NCBI GenBank assembly: GCA_910578965.1
Contig: CAJTSP010000025.1
Span: forward strand, 1 to 26,415
Source: an uncultured Oscillospiraceae bacterium
Lineage (GTDB): Bacteria; Bacillota; Clostridia; Oscillospirales; Ruminococcaceae
Direction: 5' to 3'
DNA: 26,415 nt
In this document: in pieces, positions 7,409 to 15,588 of the stretch
Layout of the letters: every line of letters starts with the position of its first letter
How positions within the stretch are numbered: position 1 is the stretch's first letter
Translations under genes and position numbers: made by a program
The notes under the pieces: generated by a model
Database searches by the model: none
Told to the model about the DNA's origin: nothing
What the model saw: only the letters and a program-made list of their open reading frames with translations

Positions 7409-8227
7409 TTACAGGTAGAGGACGAACTTGTCCTGGTTTTTCTTAAAAACAAGCAGGCCAAAGCCCAGCGCCAAAGCCGCGCAGCCGCCGCACATCAGCA
7501 CCATATTGCCGTTAAAGCCCACCCCATAGATTACCGCGCGGCGAAAGCCGGTGATATACCAGTACATGGGGTTGAACTTGATAAAGGTCTGCACCCAGCC
7601 GCCCATCTGGATGGGGTCGTAAAAGATGGCCGAAAAATACATGAGGGCGGTGGTAAAAACCTCCCACATGTGGATAACATCCCTAAAAAACACCGTAAGG
7701 GTGGCCAGGACCAGCCCCACCCCGAGGCTGAACACAAAAAGGGTAAGCAGCGGGTAAAGCGCCAGCGGCAGGGTAATGTGTACCGGGCAGCGGGTGCATA
7801 CCATAACCAGCACCAGCGCCAAAAACGAAAAGCAGCAGTTTACAAACCCAAAACAGACCTTTTCGAGAGGGAAGATGTATTTAGGGATGTACACCTTGCG
7901 CAAAAGCGGCGCGCTTTGCAAAACGCTGGACATGGCCAGGGTGGTGGCCTCACGGAAGAAGTTAAAGAGTAGCTGGCCGCAGAGCAGGAACATGGGGAAA
8001 TTGTCGATGCCTTCTCCCCTCACCTGCGGAAAAAGCGCGCCAAACACCGCCCACATCACCAGCATCATCAGCAGCGGGTTGAGCACGCTCCACAAAACGC
8101 CTAAGATGCTGCGGCGGTACTTGAGCTTGAAATCCCGGCTGATGAGGTTGTAAAGCAGGTACCGGTAGCGCCAGAAATCCTTAAGATACAGGACCCCCAT
8201 GGCCAAGAGCAGCCACCACCTTTCCAT
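7409..8227 (-). CDS. ABC polysaccharide exporter permease (Wzm/TagG/RfbD type, ABC-2 family)
   Basis: This 272-residue integral membrane protein of the ABC-2 exporter family has about six hydrophobic segments. The N-terminal block LISRDFKLKYRRSILGVLWSV and the C-terminal stretch FNPMYWYITGFRRAVIYG are typical of Wzm/TagG permeases. I chose ATG 8227 (MERWWLLLAMG), with AGGCGG 6 bases upstream; the frame is open up to 8281, but that stretch lacks a clear site. It forms the channel partner of the ATPase encoded next and follows rfbC by 57 bases, so it is probably in the same transcript. Confidence 0.9.
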   Translation of the reverse strand: MERWWLLLAMGVLYLKDFWRYRYLLYNLISRDFKLKYRRSILGVLWSVLNPLLMMLVMWAVFGALFPQVRGEGIDNFPMFLLCGQLLFNFFREATTLAMSSVLQSAPLLRKVYIPKYIFPLEKVCFGFVNCCFSFLALVLVMVCTRCPVHITLPLALYPLLTLFVFSLGVGLVLATLTVFFRDVIHMWEVFTTALMYFSAIFYDPIQMGGWVQTFIKFNPMYWYITGFRRAVIYGVGFNGNMVLMCGGCAALALGFGLLVFKKNQDKFVLYL

Positions 8228-8284
8228 AAAAAGCCGCCTAACGGCGCATAAAACGCCGCGCCCCTGCGGCACGGCAGCCACGGC

Positions 8285-8851
8285 CTAAAATTTGCGGAAA
8301 CACCCAAAATCCTGCTGCGCAAAGGGGGTATGGCGGCGGTCTTTTTCGCTTAGCAGGTACTCGCAGCCAGCATCCGGCCAGCGAATGCCGATGTCGGCAT
8401 CGTCCCAGGGGATGCCGCCCTCGGCCGAAGGGCAGTAGGTATCGGTGCATTTGTAGGAAAACTCGGCCGTGTCGCTGAGCACCAAAAACCCGTGGGCAAA
8501 CCCCTCGGGGACATAGAGCATCCGGCGATCGTCCTCGCTTAAGGTAAACCCAGCCCAGCGGCCGAAGGCAGGGCTTTGGGGCCGGCAGTCCACCGCAACG
8601 TCAAACACCTGCCCGCGCAGCACCCGCACCAGCTTGCCCTGTGTGTGCTCTTTTTGGAAATGCACCCCGCGCAGTACCCCGCGTGAGGAGCTGGACTGGT
8701 TATCCTGCACAAATTCGCGGGTGATGCCGGCTGCGGCAAACTCCTCTTTTTTGTAGGTCTCCATAAAATAGCCGCGCGCATCGCCAAATACGGCGGGCTC
8801 CACCAGCAGAACACCGGGCAGCCCGGTTTTAAGAAAGGTGAAATTTGCCAT
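8285..8851 (-). CDS. rfbC: dTDP-4-dehydrorhamnose 3,5-epimerase
   Basis: This 188-residue cupin epimerase (RfbC/RmlC) converts dTDP-4-dehydro-6-deoxy-D-glucose to the L-configured precursor, the third step of dTDP-L-rhamnose synthesis in the cytoplasm. Diagnostic segments are FVQDNQSSSSRGVLRGVHFQ with catalytic H64, the downstream basic residue K73, PEGFAHGF (115-122) and YKCTDTYCP with Y133. Length is normal for the family. It is the first gene of the polysaccharide operon; rfbA, rfbB and rfbD are not in the window, so the remaining rhamnose genes must lie elsewhere. Its presence suggests rhamnose or a related 6-deoxyhexose in the exported glycan. Confidence 0.93.
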   Translation of the reverse strand: MANFTFLKTGLPGVLLVEPAVFGDARGYFMETYKKEEFAAAGITREFVQDNQSSSSRGVLRGVHFQKEHTQGKLVRVLRGQVFDVAVDCRPQSPAFGRWAGFTLSEDDRRMLYVPEGFAHGFLVLSDTAEFSYKCTDTYCPSAEGGIPWDDADIGIRWPDAGCEYLLSEKDRRHTPFAQQDFGCFRKF

Positions 8852-8895
8852 AGCCTGTCCAATCCCCTTTTGCGGGCCAATGCCCAGATAGAGTT

Positions 8896-8904
8896 ATTTT
8901 ACCA
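8896..8904 (-). promoter_or_regulatory. Candidate extended -10 promoter for the rfbC polysaccharide operon
   Basis: On the minus strand TGGTAAAAT (8904-8896) gives an extended -10 (TG-N-TAAAAT) in an AT-rich patch within GC-rich DNA, 45 bases before the rfbC start. The -35 region (around TCGACT) is poor. It would start the transcript covering rfbC through the last glycosyltransferase, including the restriction-modification pair. Confidence 0.5.
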
Positions 8905-8993
8905 TATTCTGCCGGGCAAGTCGAGCCCCGGGGAAAGCAGGGGAAACGCCGAATCAAAACGCCTGCCCTATCCCCGGCGGCAGCAGCCCTTTT

Positions 8994-9719
8994 TCAGCCC
9001 TCGCCGGCCGACTCCCGGGTACCGCGGCACAGCTTGTCGCCGTCAAACTTTTCGTCCCGTTCAAAACCGACGCCGGCCCCCGGCTGTACCCTTTGTAAAA
9101 AAGCGGGCAGCTTCTTTTGCAGTTCGCGCAGCGCCGCGCCCCGGTGGCTGACGGCATCCTTTTCGGCGTCTGCAAGCTCGGCGTAGCTGCGGCCGGCCGC
9201 ATTGGGCAAAAGCCCTCCCCCCGCGTCCCCCACATGGTCCGGCGCAAAGAGGGGGTCATAGCCAAAGCCGTTGCGGCCTTTGCGCTCAAACAGGATGCGC
9301 CCCGGGCAGCGGCCGGCAAACAGGATATGCGCGCCGCCGGGCAGGTACAGGCAGACCGCGCTTTCAAAAGCAGCCGCGCGCTTGCCCTCCGGCGCCCCGC
9401 GCAGCTCGCGCAGAAGCTTGTCGTTGTTGGCCTCGTCGTCGCCATGCCGGCCGCAGTAGCGGGCGCTGTACACCCCCGGCGCGCCGCCCAGCGCTTCCAC
9501 ACAAAGGCCGGAATCGTCCGCAATGGTGGCGACGCCGGCCGCCTCGCAGATGGCCCGGGCCTTGATGAGGGCGTTTTGGGCAAAGGTCTCGCCGGTTTCG
9601 TCCGGCTCCAGGGTGATGCCTAGCTCCCGCTGGCTTTTGACCGTGTGGCCCTGCGCCTCGAGGATGCGGCGCAGCTCTTTCAGCTTTCCGGCGTTGCCGG
9701 TTGCAGCGCAGATCAGCAT
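8994..9719 (-). CDS. rdgB: RdgB/HAM1 family XTP/dITP diphosphatase
   Basis: This 241-residue enzyme hydrolyses non-canonical purine nucleotides (dITP, XTP, ITP) to monophosphates, keeping deaminated bases out of DNA and RNA. Family motifs are all present: ATGNAGKLKEL at the N-terminus, DETGETFAQNALIKA, the catalytic ADDSGLCVEALGG, GVYSARYCG, GFGYDPLF and the C-terminal SHRGAAL. The start ATG 9719 has a strong AAGGAGG. The family usually ends about 10-15 residues after SHRGAAL, near 200 residues; this one has an extra tail of roughly 35 charged residues of unknown role. It is the last gene of the rnc-smc-ftsY run. Confidence 0.93.
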   Translation of the reverse strand: MLICAATGNAGKLKELRRILEAQGHTVKSQRELGITLEPDETGETFAQNALIKARAICEAAGVATIADDSGLCVEALGGAPGVYSARYCGRHGDDEANNDKLLRELRGAPEGKRAAAFESAVCLYLPGGAHILFAGRCPGRILFERKGRNGFGYDPLFAPDHVGDAGGGLLPNAAGRSYAELADAEKDAVSHRGAALRELQKKLPAFLQRVQPGAGVGFERDEKFDGDKLCRGTRESAGEG

Positions 9720-9847
9720 GGGGATTCCTCCTTTTTTATGGGGGAGCAGCTTGGCAAAAAACCATGGATCAAATTTTGTTCGGAGCCTTTGTTTTCCTGC
9801 CTTGCCGCCCCTTTTGAGGGGACGTTGTTTTGTCCAGCCGCCCTTTT

Positions 9848-10771
9848 TCAGCCTTCGCCCGTGCCAAACAGGCCGTCGGCAAACTGGTCGGGGTCAAAGA
9901 TGAGCAGGTCGTCCATACCCTCGCCCACCCCCACAAATCGTACCGGCAGGCCAAGCTTTTGCCGCACCCCAATAACGCAGCCGCCCTTGGCGGTGCCATC
10001 CAGCTTTGTGAGGATGATGCCGCTGGCGCTGGCGGCGTCCACAAACTGGGCGGCCTGGCTGATGGCGTTCTGGCCGGTGATGGCGTCCAGCACCAAAAGG
10101 GTCTCGACGCTGGCGGCGGGGCAGGCCTTGGCAACCGAGCGGCTGATCTTGGCAAGCTCGTCCATCAGGTTCTTTTTGTTGTGCAGCCGGCCGGCGGTGT
10201 CGCAGATGACAAGGTCGACGCCGCGCGCGGCGGCCGAGCTCACCGCGTCAAACACCACGGCGGCCGGGTCGGCCCCTTCAGCCCCGCGCACCATGGGCAC
10301 GCCGGCACGCTGGGCCCAGATACCCAATTGTTCGGCCGCGGCGGCGCGGAAGGTATCCCCCGCGGCCAACAGCACCTTTTTGCCCTCGCCGGCGTAGAGA
10401 TGGGCCAGCTTTGCGATGCTGGTAGTCTTGCCCACCCCGTTGACCCCAATAACCAAGATCACGGCTGGATGGCCGGAAAGGTCAAACTCCCGCCCGGCCC
10501 GCAGCTCGTCGGCAATCAGCCCCTTCAGGGCGGCCAGGGCCTCGTCGCCGGTTTTCAGGCGCCGGCGGCGCACCTCCTCCCGCAGGGCATCCACCAACCG
10601 CACCGCCGTGTCGGCCCCGGCGTCGGCCAGGATTAGCTGCTCCTCCAGGTCGTCATAGAGGCCGTCGTCGATCTCGCTGCCGGTCATCCGGTTAAAGATA
10701 TTGCCCCAAAACCCGGTGCGGGTCTTGGCAAGGCCGTCGTCCAGCTTTTTTTTGCTGCCAAAAAGTGCCAT
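9848..10771 (-). CDS. ftsY: Signal recognition particle receptor FtsY
   Basis: This 307-residue SRP GTPase docks ribosome-SRP complexes at the membrane for co-translational insertion of membrane proteins. After a short basic N-terminus and the helical N domain come G1 GVNGVGKTT (109-117), the insertion-box segment AAGDTFRAAAAEQL, G3 DTAGR (191-195) and G4 TKLD (255-258), then GVGEGMDDL. The long acidic A domain of E. coli FtsY is missing, as is normal in Firmicutes. I chose ATG 10771 (MALFGSKKK) because AAAGGA lies about 8 bases upstream; eleven further in-frame codons lack such a site. It follows smc, the conserved order. Confidence 0.95.
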   Translation of the reverse strand: MALFGSKKKLDDGLAKTRTGFWGNIFNRMTGSEIDDGLYDDLEEQLILADAGADTAVRLVDALREEVRRRRLKTGDEALAALKGLIADELRAGREFDLSGHPAVILVIGVNGVGKTTSIAKLAHLYAGEGKKVLLAAGDTFRAAAAEQLGIWAQRAGVPMVRGAEGADPAAVVFDAVSSAAARGVDLVICDTAGRLHNKKNLMDELAKISRSVAKACPAASVETLLVLDAITGQNAISQAAQFVDAASASGIILTKLDGTAKGGCVIGVRQKLGLPVRFVGVGEGMDDLLIFDPDQFADGLFGTGEG

Positions 10772-10832
10772 GGCGTGTATCCTTTCTTCTGTTTGCTGCG
10801 GCACAGCGCAGGATTTTATGCGTTTATCCCCA

Positions 10833-10886
10833 GCGGCACAAAACTTTGTGCCGCCATAAAGGGGGGGCTGGGGGCCCGCGGCCCCC
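10833..10886 (-). repeat. Two perfect inverted repeats in the smc-ftsY gap
   Basis: GCGGCACAAA (10833-10842) and TTTGTGCCGC (10845-10854) are exact complements 2 bases apart. GGGGGCC (10870-10876) and GGCCCCC (10880-10886) form a second GC-only hairpin. In the minus-strand transcript they lie 60-160 bases upstream of ftsY. Neither is followed by a U-run, so simple termination is unlikely; mRNA processing or differential stability between smc and ftsY is possible. Confidence 0.45.
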
Positions 10887-10930
10887 GGATCGGCCCATGT
10901 ACAAGCCCACGTACGGCCTTTTTATGTCCC

Positions 10931-13900
10931 TTACGATACCAGCGAGGCGTCCACCTGGTCGAGGTCGAGCCGCAGAAGCTTAGATACCCCGTCCTCCTGC
11001 ATGGTGACGCCATAGAGGACGTCGGCGGCCTCCATGGTGCCGCGCCGGTGGGTGATGACGATAAACTGGGTATGCTCGGTAATCCGGCGCAGATACTGGG
11101 CGTACCGGGTCACATTGACATCATCCAGCGCAGCCTCGATCTCGTCCAGAATACAGAAGGGTGCGGGGTTCACCGCCAGGATGGCAAAATAGATGCTGAT
11201 AGCCACCAGGCTCTGTTCGCCGCCCGAGAGGGCCGAGAGGTTCTTGATGACCTTGCCCGGGGGCGAGACCTGGATCTCGATGCCGCTTTCCAGCACGTCC
11301 GCGCCGTCCGAGAGGGTCAGGCTGGCGCTGCCGCCTCCAAACAGCTCCCGGAAGATACGGGCAAAGTTGGAATTGATGGCCTTAAAGCTCTCGGCAAAGA
11401 TGCGGCGCATCTCGCCCGAAAGCTCCCCGATCATCCGCAAGAGCTCGGCCCTGCTGCCCTCCACATCCTTGACCTGCCCTTTCAGGAATTCGTACCGGGC
11501 GCTGACCTCCTCATACTCCTCAATGGCGCCCACGTTCACATTGCCCAAAGCGCGGATTTTGCCGCGCAGCTCCTGAACCTGGCGGCGCAGCTCGGCGGCC
11601 GACCCAAATTCCACGCAGAGGCTCTCGGCGTCGGTGAGGGTGAGCTGGTATTCCTCCCAGAGCTTGGCGATGGTCTGGTCGTACTCGGTCTCGGCCGCGG
11701 CCCTGCGCTCGGTAAGCCGGGCCATCTCGCCGCTCATCCTTTCCCGCTCGTCGGTCACCGCCCGCAGCCGCTGGCCCTGCTTGGCTGCGGCCCCCTCCTG
11801 TTCCATCCGGCGGGCGGCGGCGGCCCGGATCTCCTCCTCCTTTTGGGCGATGCGCCGGGCGCACTCCTCTTTGGCCGCCTGGATTTCGGCCATCTGGGCG
11901 CGGTTTTTTTCATTCAGAGCGGTCAGCTCGGCCATGCCCCGCTTTGCCTCGGCCCGCCGGGCCGCATCCTCGCCGGTGCGGCTTTGCAGGCTGGCAATGG
12001 CTGCGGTGTGCAGCTCGGCGTCCTTTTCGGCCGAGAGCTTTTCCATCCGCCGGGCGGCCAGCTCCTCCGAAAGGCTGCCGCGCAGGGCCAAAAAGCTGTC
12101 GTCGCTGCCCGCAAGGGCGGCCAGCTCCTCCTCAAGCCCGGCAATTTCCTTTGTAAGGGCCTGCTGCGCCGCCTGCTGCCGCTCCGCCGCCTCGGTTTCG
12201 GTTGCGATCTGCGCCTCAAGGGCCGCGGCCTCCCCGGCCAACCGGGCGGCGGCCTGCTCGGCCGACTCCACCGCCGCAGCCAGCCGCTTTGCCTCCATCT
12301 CGGCCCGGATTGCGTCCCCGTTTGCGGTAACCGCCTCGCTCTGCACGGCGGTAAGCTCGGCCGAGAGCTTGTCGGTCTCGGCCTTCCAGCGCCCGGCATC
12401 CTCCTCGGCCTTTTGGCGCTGCCCGGCCAGCCGGGCCAGCTTTTCCTTCAGCTCCGCAATCTCCTGCCGGCGGCTGAAAAACCCGGCCGAGCGGGAGGCG
12501 CTGCCCCCGGTAAACGACCCGCCCGTGTTGACCACCTGCCCGTCCACCGTAACCACCCGGTTGCGGTAGCCCAACTGCTTTGCGCAGCGGGCGGCCTCAT
12601 CAATGCCCTCCACCACCACAATGCGTCCCAAAAGGTTTTCGGCCACCGTTTGGTAACGCGGCCCGCAGGAAACCAGCGAGACTGCCAGCACCGCGCCCGC
12701 CGGCAGCCGGGCCTCGTCCATCCGCTGGCCCTGCACCGTATCCAGCGGCAAAAAGGTGGCCCGGCCGGCCTTTTGCTCCTTCAAAAATGCAATGCCTGCC
12801 TTGGCCGCGCCCTCATCTTCCACCACCAGGTTTTGCAAAGCGTAGCCAAGGGCGGTCTCGATGGCCAGCTCGTACCCCGGCTTAACCGAGAGGATGCCGC
12901 TCACCGGCCCTAAAATGCCCCGCAGCCGGCCGCTTTGGCCCGCCCGCATTACCGCCTTGACGCTCTGCTGGTAGCCCTCCATGTTGCGCTCAAGGTCCTG
13001 CAAAACCGCCAGCCGCTGCCGGGCCGCATCCTCCTGCCGGGCGGCGGCCAGCACCGCGTCCTCGGCCTCCTTATGCTGCTTTTGCCGGCTTGCCAGCTTC
13101 ATCTCAAGGCCGGCCTGGATGTTGCCCAGCCGGGTGAGGTCGGCCCGCAGCCCGGCAAGGTACCCGTCGGTATCCGCCCGCTCCTTTTGCAGGGCGGCAA
13201 GGCCAGCAACCCCCTCCTTTTCCTCGGCCTCGGCAGTCTTAAGCCGCTCGGCGGCCGCCCCGGCCGCCGAGGCAGCCCGGGCCGCCTCCACCTGTGCGGC
13301 AGTCTGGCGTTGGGTGAGCTCGGCCAGCCTGGCCGTTACCTCCCCCCGCTTTTCGCCGCTGGCCAGGCTCTCGGCCTGCAGGCGGGCCAACCGCCCCTCC
13401 AGCGCCGCAATGGCCTGCTCCAGCCCGGCCGCCTGCCGGGCTGCGGCCTCTACCGCCTCTTCGTGGCCGGCGATCTCGGCCGCAAGGGCCGCCTTGCCCT
13501 CCCGGCTGGCCGCCAGCTCGCTTTTTAGCTTTTCGATGGCGGCCTCGTTGTGACCAATGTCGTTTTGCAGCACGGCCAGCCGGCTGTCGGCCCCGGCCTG
13601 CTCCTCAGCCATGGCGCGGATGGCGGCGTTGGCCCGCTCGATCTGCACCGTCAGCTCCTGGGCGGCAGTCCGGATCGCCTCGCTCTCGGCGTCGATGGCC
13701 TCGATCTCCCGGCTCAGGCGGTCATAGTCCGCCCCGGCGGCCTCGTATTTCCGCTGCTCGGCTCTCACCGTATCCTTGGCGCGGCGGATGTTGTCCACCC
13801 AGAGGGTGACCTCCAGCTCCTTGCGGCGGGCGCTGTACTCCAAAAACTGCTTTGCCTTTTTGCTTTCCCGCTCAAGGGGGCCCACCCGCGCCTCCAATTC

Positions 13901-14491
13901 ATCCAGGATGTCCCGCAGGCGTGAAAGGTTATCCTCGGCGGCAGCCAGCCGGCGCTCGGCCTCGTTTTTGCGGTAGCGGTATTTGGCAATGCCGCTGGCC
14001 TCCTCAAAAATTTCGCGGCGCTCGGCACTTTTGGCCCCCACGATCTCGGCAATGCGCCCTTGGCCGATGATCGAGTAGCCGTCCCGCCCAAGGCCGGTAT
14101 CCAAAAAGAGCTCGTAAATGTCCTTAAGGCGCACATTCTGCCCGTTGATGGAGTACTCGCTCTCGCCCGAGCGGTAGTACCGCCGGCCAATCACCACCTC
14201 GTCCGAGTCCACCTCGATGCGGCGGTCGGTATTGTCCACCGTGAGCTTGACCGAGGCGTAGCCCATGGCGCCGCGCAACTGGGTGCCGCCAAAGATGACG
14301 TCCTCCATCTTGCCGGCCCCGCGTAGCTGCTTGGAACTGGTTTCGCCCAGCACCCAGCGGATGGCGTCTGAAATATTGCTTTTGCCCGAGCCGTTGGGGC
14401 CCACCACGGCAGTAATGCCCCGGTCGATGCCGATCCTGATACGGTCCGGGAAGCTCTTAAAGCCCTGGATTTCGAGTGCTTTTAATACCAT
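10931..14491 (-). CDS. smc: Chromosome segregation SMC ATPase
   Basis: This 1186-residue condensin subunit compacts and segregates the chromosome together with ScpA and ScpB. The N-terminal head has Walker A GPNGSGKSN (about 31-39). A very long coiled coil follows, rich in A, E, R and K heptads, interrupted by the hinge (about 515-665, around ILGPVSGILSVKPGYELAIE and TGGSFTGGSA). After the return coil comes the C-terminal head with signature LSGGEQ (1088-1093), Walker B FCILDEIEAALDD and VITHRRGTMEAAD. I chose ATG 14491 (MVLKALEIQGFKSF), preceded by AGAGGGT; 22 more in-frame codons upstream fall in hairpin DNA. It lies between rnc and ftsY, the common Firmicutes order. Confidence 0.96.
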   Translation of the reverse strand: MVLKALEIQGFKSFPDRIRIGIDRGITAVVGPNGSGKSNISDAIRWVLGETSSKQLRGAGKMEDVIFGGTQLRGAMGYASVKLTVDNTDRRIEVDSDEVVIGRRYYRSGESEYSINGQNVRLKDIYELFLDTGLGRDGYSIIGQGRIAEIVGAKSAERREIFEEASGIAKYRYRKNEAERRLAAAEDNLSRLRDILDELEARVGPLERESKKAKQFLEYSARRKELEVTLWVDNIRRAKDTVRAEQRKYEAAGADYDRLSREIEAIDAESEAIRTAAQELTVQIERANAAIRAMAEEQAGADSRLAVLQNDIGHNEAAIEKLKSELAASREGKAALAAEIAGHEEAVEAAARQAAGLEQAIAALEGRLARLQAESLASGEKRGEVTARLAELTQRQTAAQVEAARAASAAGAAAERLKTAEAEEKEGVAGLAALQKERADTDGYLAGLRADLTRLGNIQAGLEMKLASRQKQHKEAEDAVLAAARQEDAARQRLAVLQDLERNMEGYQQSVKAVMRAGQSGRLRGILGPVSGILSVKPGYELAIETALGYALQNLVVEDEGAAKAGIAFLKEQKAGRATFLPLDTVQGQRMDEARLPAGAVLAVSLVSCGPRYQTVAENLLGRIVVVEGIDEAARCAKQLGYRNRVVTVDGQVVNTGGSFTGGSASRSAGFFSRRQEIAELKEKLARLAGQRQKAEEDAGRWKAETDKLSAELTAVQSEAVTANGDAIRAEMEAKRLAAAVESAEQAAARLAGEAAALEAQIATETEAAERQQAAQQALTKEIAGLEEELAALAGSDDSFLALRGSLSEELAARRMEKLSAEKDAELHTAAIASLQSRTGEDAARRAEAKRGMAELTALNEKNRAQMAEIQAAKEECARRIAQKEEEIRAAAARRMEQEGAAAKQGQRLRAVTDERERMSGEMARLTERRAAAETEYDQTIAKLWEEYQLTLTDAESLCVEFGSAAELRRQVQELRGKIRALGNVNVGAIEEYEEVSARYEFLKGQVKDVEGSRAELLRMIGELSGEMRRIFAESFKAINSNFARIFRELFGGGSASLTLSDGADVLESGIEIQVSPPGKVIKNLSALSGGEQSLVAISIYFAILAVNPAPFCILDEIEAALDDVNVTRYAQYLRRITEHTQFIVITHRRGTMEAADVLYGVTMQEDGVSKLLRLDLDQVDASLVS

Positions 14492-14513
14492 TTTTACCCT
14501 CTTACCTGTCCGG

Positions 14514-14604
14514 CAGGCGGCCAAAAAGGGCCGCCCGCTGTTTGGCCGCCTGTGCAAACGCCCCCCTGCCTTTCACACGGCGGTTTTGCAGCCATGCAAA
14601 ACCG
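14514..14604 (-). repeat. Hairpin cluster between rnc and smc with alternative pairings
   Basis: CGGTTTTGCA (14581-14590) and TGCAAAACCG (14595-14604) form a perfect 10-bp stem with a 4-base loop, just after the rnc stop. CAGGCGGCCAAA (14514-14525) pairs over 12 bases with TTTGGCCGCCTG (14541-14552). Its inner GGCGGCC (14516-14522) can instead pair with GGCCGCC at 14529-14535, so the structures exclude each other. Neither ends in a U-run. The cluster immediately precedes the smc ribosome binding site. Being next to the RNase III gene, these duplexes are candidate RNase III processing sites, which is inference. Confidence 0.5.
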
Positions 14605-14617
14605 GCCGACGGGGCGC

Positions 14618-15283
14618 CTACTTCACCAGCCCCATCAGCCGCAGCGCCTCGCGGGCGGCGTGCTGTTCGGCGATTTTTTTGGAGTGGCCCTCCCCCCGGC
14701 CGATGCAGTTGGAGTTGAGATACACCGCCACCGCAAAATGCTTGTCGTGGTCGGGGCCGGTTTCGCTTTCCACAAGATACCGCAGCCGCTCCTCGGGGTT
14801 TTGCTGCACCACCTCCTGTAGCTGGGTCTTGTAATCGGCCTCGGCGGTCTTGCCCTCGGCCAAAAAGGGCAAAAGGAAGGCCCGCGCCGCCTCGATGCCG
14901 CCGTCCAGATAGAGCGCGGCAATCAGCGCCTCAAAGGCGTCGCTCACCACGCTGGGCCGGGTGCGCCCGCCGCCCCGCTCCTCCCCGCGGCCCAGCCGCA
15001 GGTAGCTGCCAAGGCCAATCTCCTTGGCAAACTCAAACAGGGCGCTCTCACACACAAGGCTGGCCCGCGCGCGGGTAAGCTCTCCTTCGGGGCGGTTTTT
15101 CCACTGGTGAAAAAGATGGTCCGCCACCACGATGGACAAGACGCTGTCCCCTAAAAACTCCAGCCGCTCGTTGTGCGGGATGGGGGTGCGGCTCTCGTTG
15201 GCAAAGCTGGTGTGGGTGAGCGCCGTTTCGAGCAGCGCGGGGTTCTTAAAGGTATAGCCGATGATCTGTTCAAGCTGGTGCAT
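14618..15283 (-). CDS. rnc: Ribonuclease III
   Basis: This 221-residue double-strand-specific endoribonuclease matures rRNA precursors and regulates mRNAs. The family signature NERLEFLGDSVL begins at 38, with acidic catalytic residues E42 and D46; the second metal-binding pair is D115 and E118 in SDAFEALIAALYLDGG. A double-stranded RNA-binding domain fills about 150-219 (DYKTQLQEVVQQNP, then GRGEGHSKKIAEQHAAREAL). The length is typical. The start ATG 15283 has only a weak purine-rich site upstream. It precedes smc and follows plsX, but the usual acpP between plsX and rnc is absent. Confidence 0.95.
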   Translation of the reverse strand: MHQLEQIIGYTFKNPALLETALTHTSFANESRTPIPHNERLEFLGDSVLSIVVADHLFHQWKNRPEGELTRARASLVCESALFEFAKEIGLGSYLRLGRGEERGGGRTRPSVVSDAFEALIAALYLDGGIEAARAFLLPFLAEGKTAEADYKTQLQEVVQQNPEERLRYLVESETGPDHDKHFAVAVYLNSNCIGRGEGHSKKIAEQHAAREALRLMGLVK

Positions 15284-15348
15284 AGCCTATCGCTCTCTTT
15301 CCTGCTGCCCGTCGGGGCAGGGTAATCTGGGGGGCCGGCCGGGAAGGA

Positions 15349-15498
15349 TGCCCCAGGGCGTTTCCTCTTGCTGCTTCGCAGCAATCCCCCTTGTACGGTG
15401 TGGCATTCCGGCTGCTCCCGTTCGGCCCGGGGCCCTCTGCGGCCCCCCAGGGGGCCTTCTCTTGCCCCTTCGGGGCAATTCACCTTGTCCGCCCGGGC
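15349..15498. repeat. Two related hairpin elements with compensatory stem changes in the plsX-rnc gap
   Basis: This 305-base gap (15284-15588) has no gene. It contains two copies of a roughly 50-base element. Both begin with CCCCAGGG, continue through CTCTTG, form a 7-bp stem with a TTC loop, and end with AAT-C-CCTTGT-CG. Copy 1 stem: TTGCTGC (15368-15374) with GCAGCAA (15378-15384). Copy 2 stem: TTGCCCC (15462-15468) with GGGGCAA (15472-15478). The inner stem bases differ between copies, yet pairing is kept on both sides. A further hairpin (CTGCCC with GGGCAG around 15305-15320) lies closer to rnc. On the minus strand the loops read GAA. No U-run follows. Confidence 0.6.
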
Positions 15499-15588
15499 GG
15501 TGGGCTCCAAGGTTCGCCGCCGCTGCCCCGGGCTCCCGCAGGCCCCTATCCCTCCCTGCGCAGCCCGGACGCCCGCCGCCTCCCCGGC

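Noticed and set aside
9786..9840. Terminator between ftsY and rdgB
   Set aside because: Only a 4-bp CCCC/GGGG stem with a 6-base loop is visible and no proper U-run follows on the minus strand.
10775..12913. Plus-strand open frame of 712 codons opposite smc
   Set aside because: Antisense shadow of the SMC coiled-coil coding region; the Leu/Gly/Pro-rich product has no recognisable domain.
15349..15498. CRISPR-like repeat array
   Set aside because: Only two diverged copies are present, they form hairpins with compensatory changes, and there are no spacers of regular length or cas genes.
15284..15588. Hidden acpP gene between plsX and rnc
   Set aside because: No frame on the minus strand shows the carrier-protein DSL motif or a suitable length; the region is hairpin-rich and non-coding.
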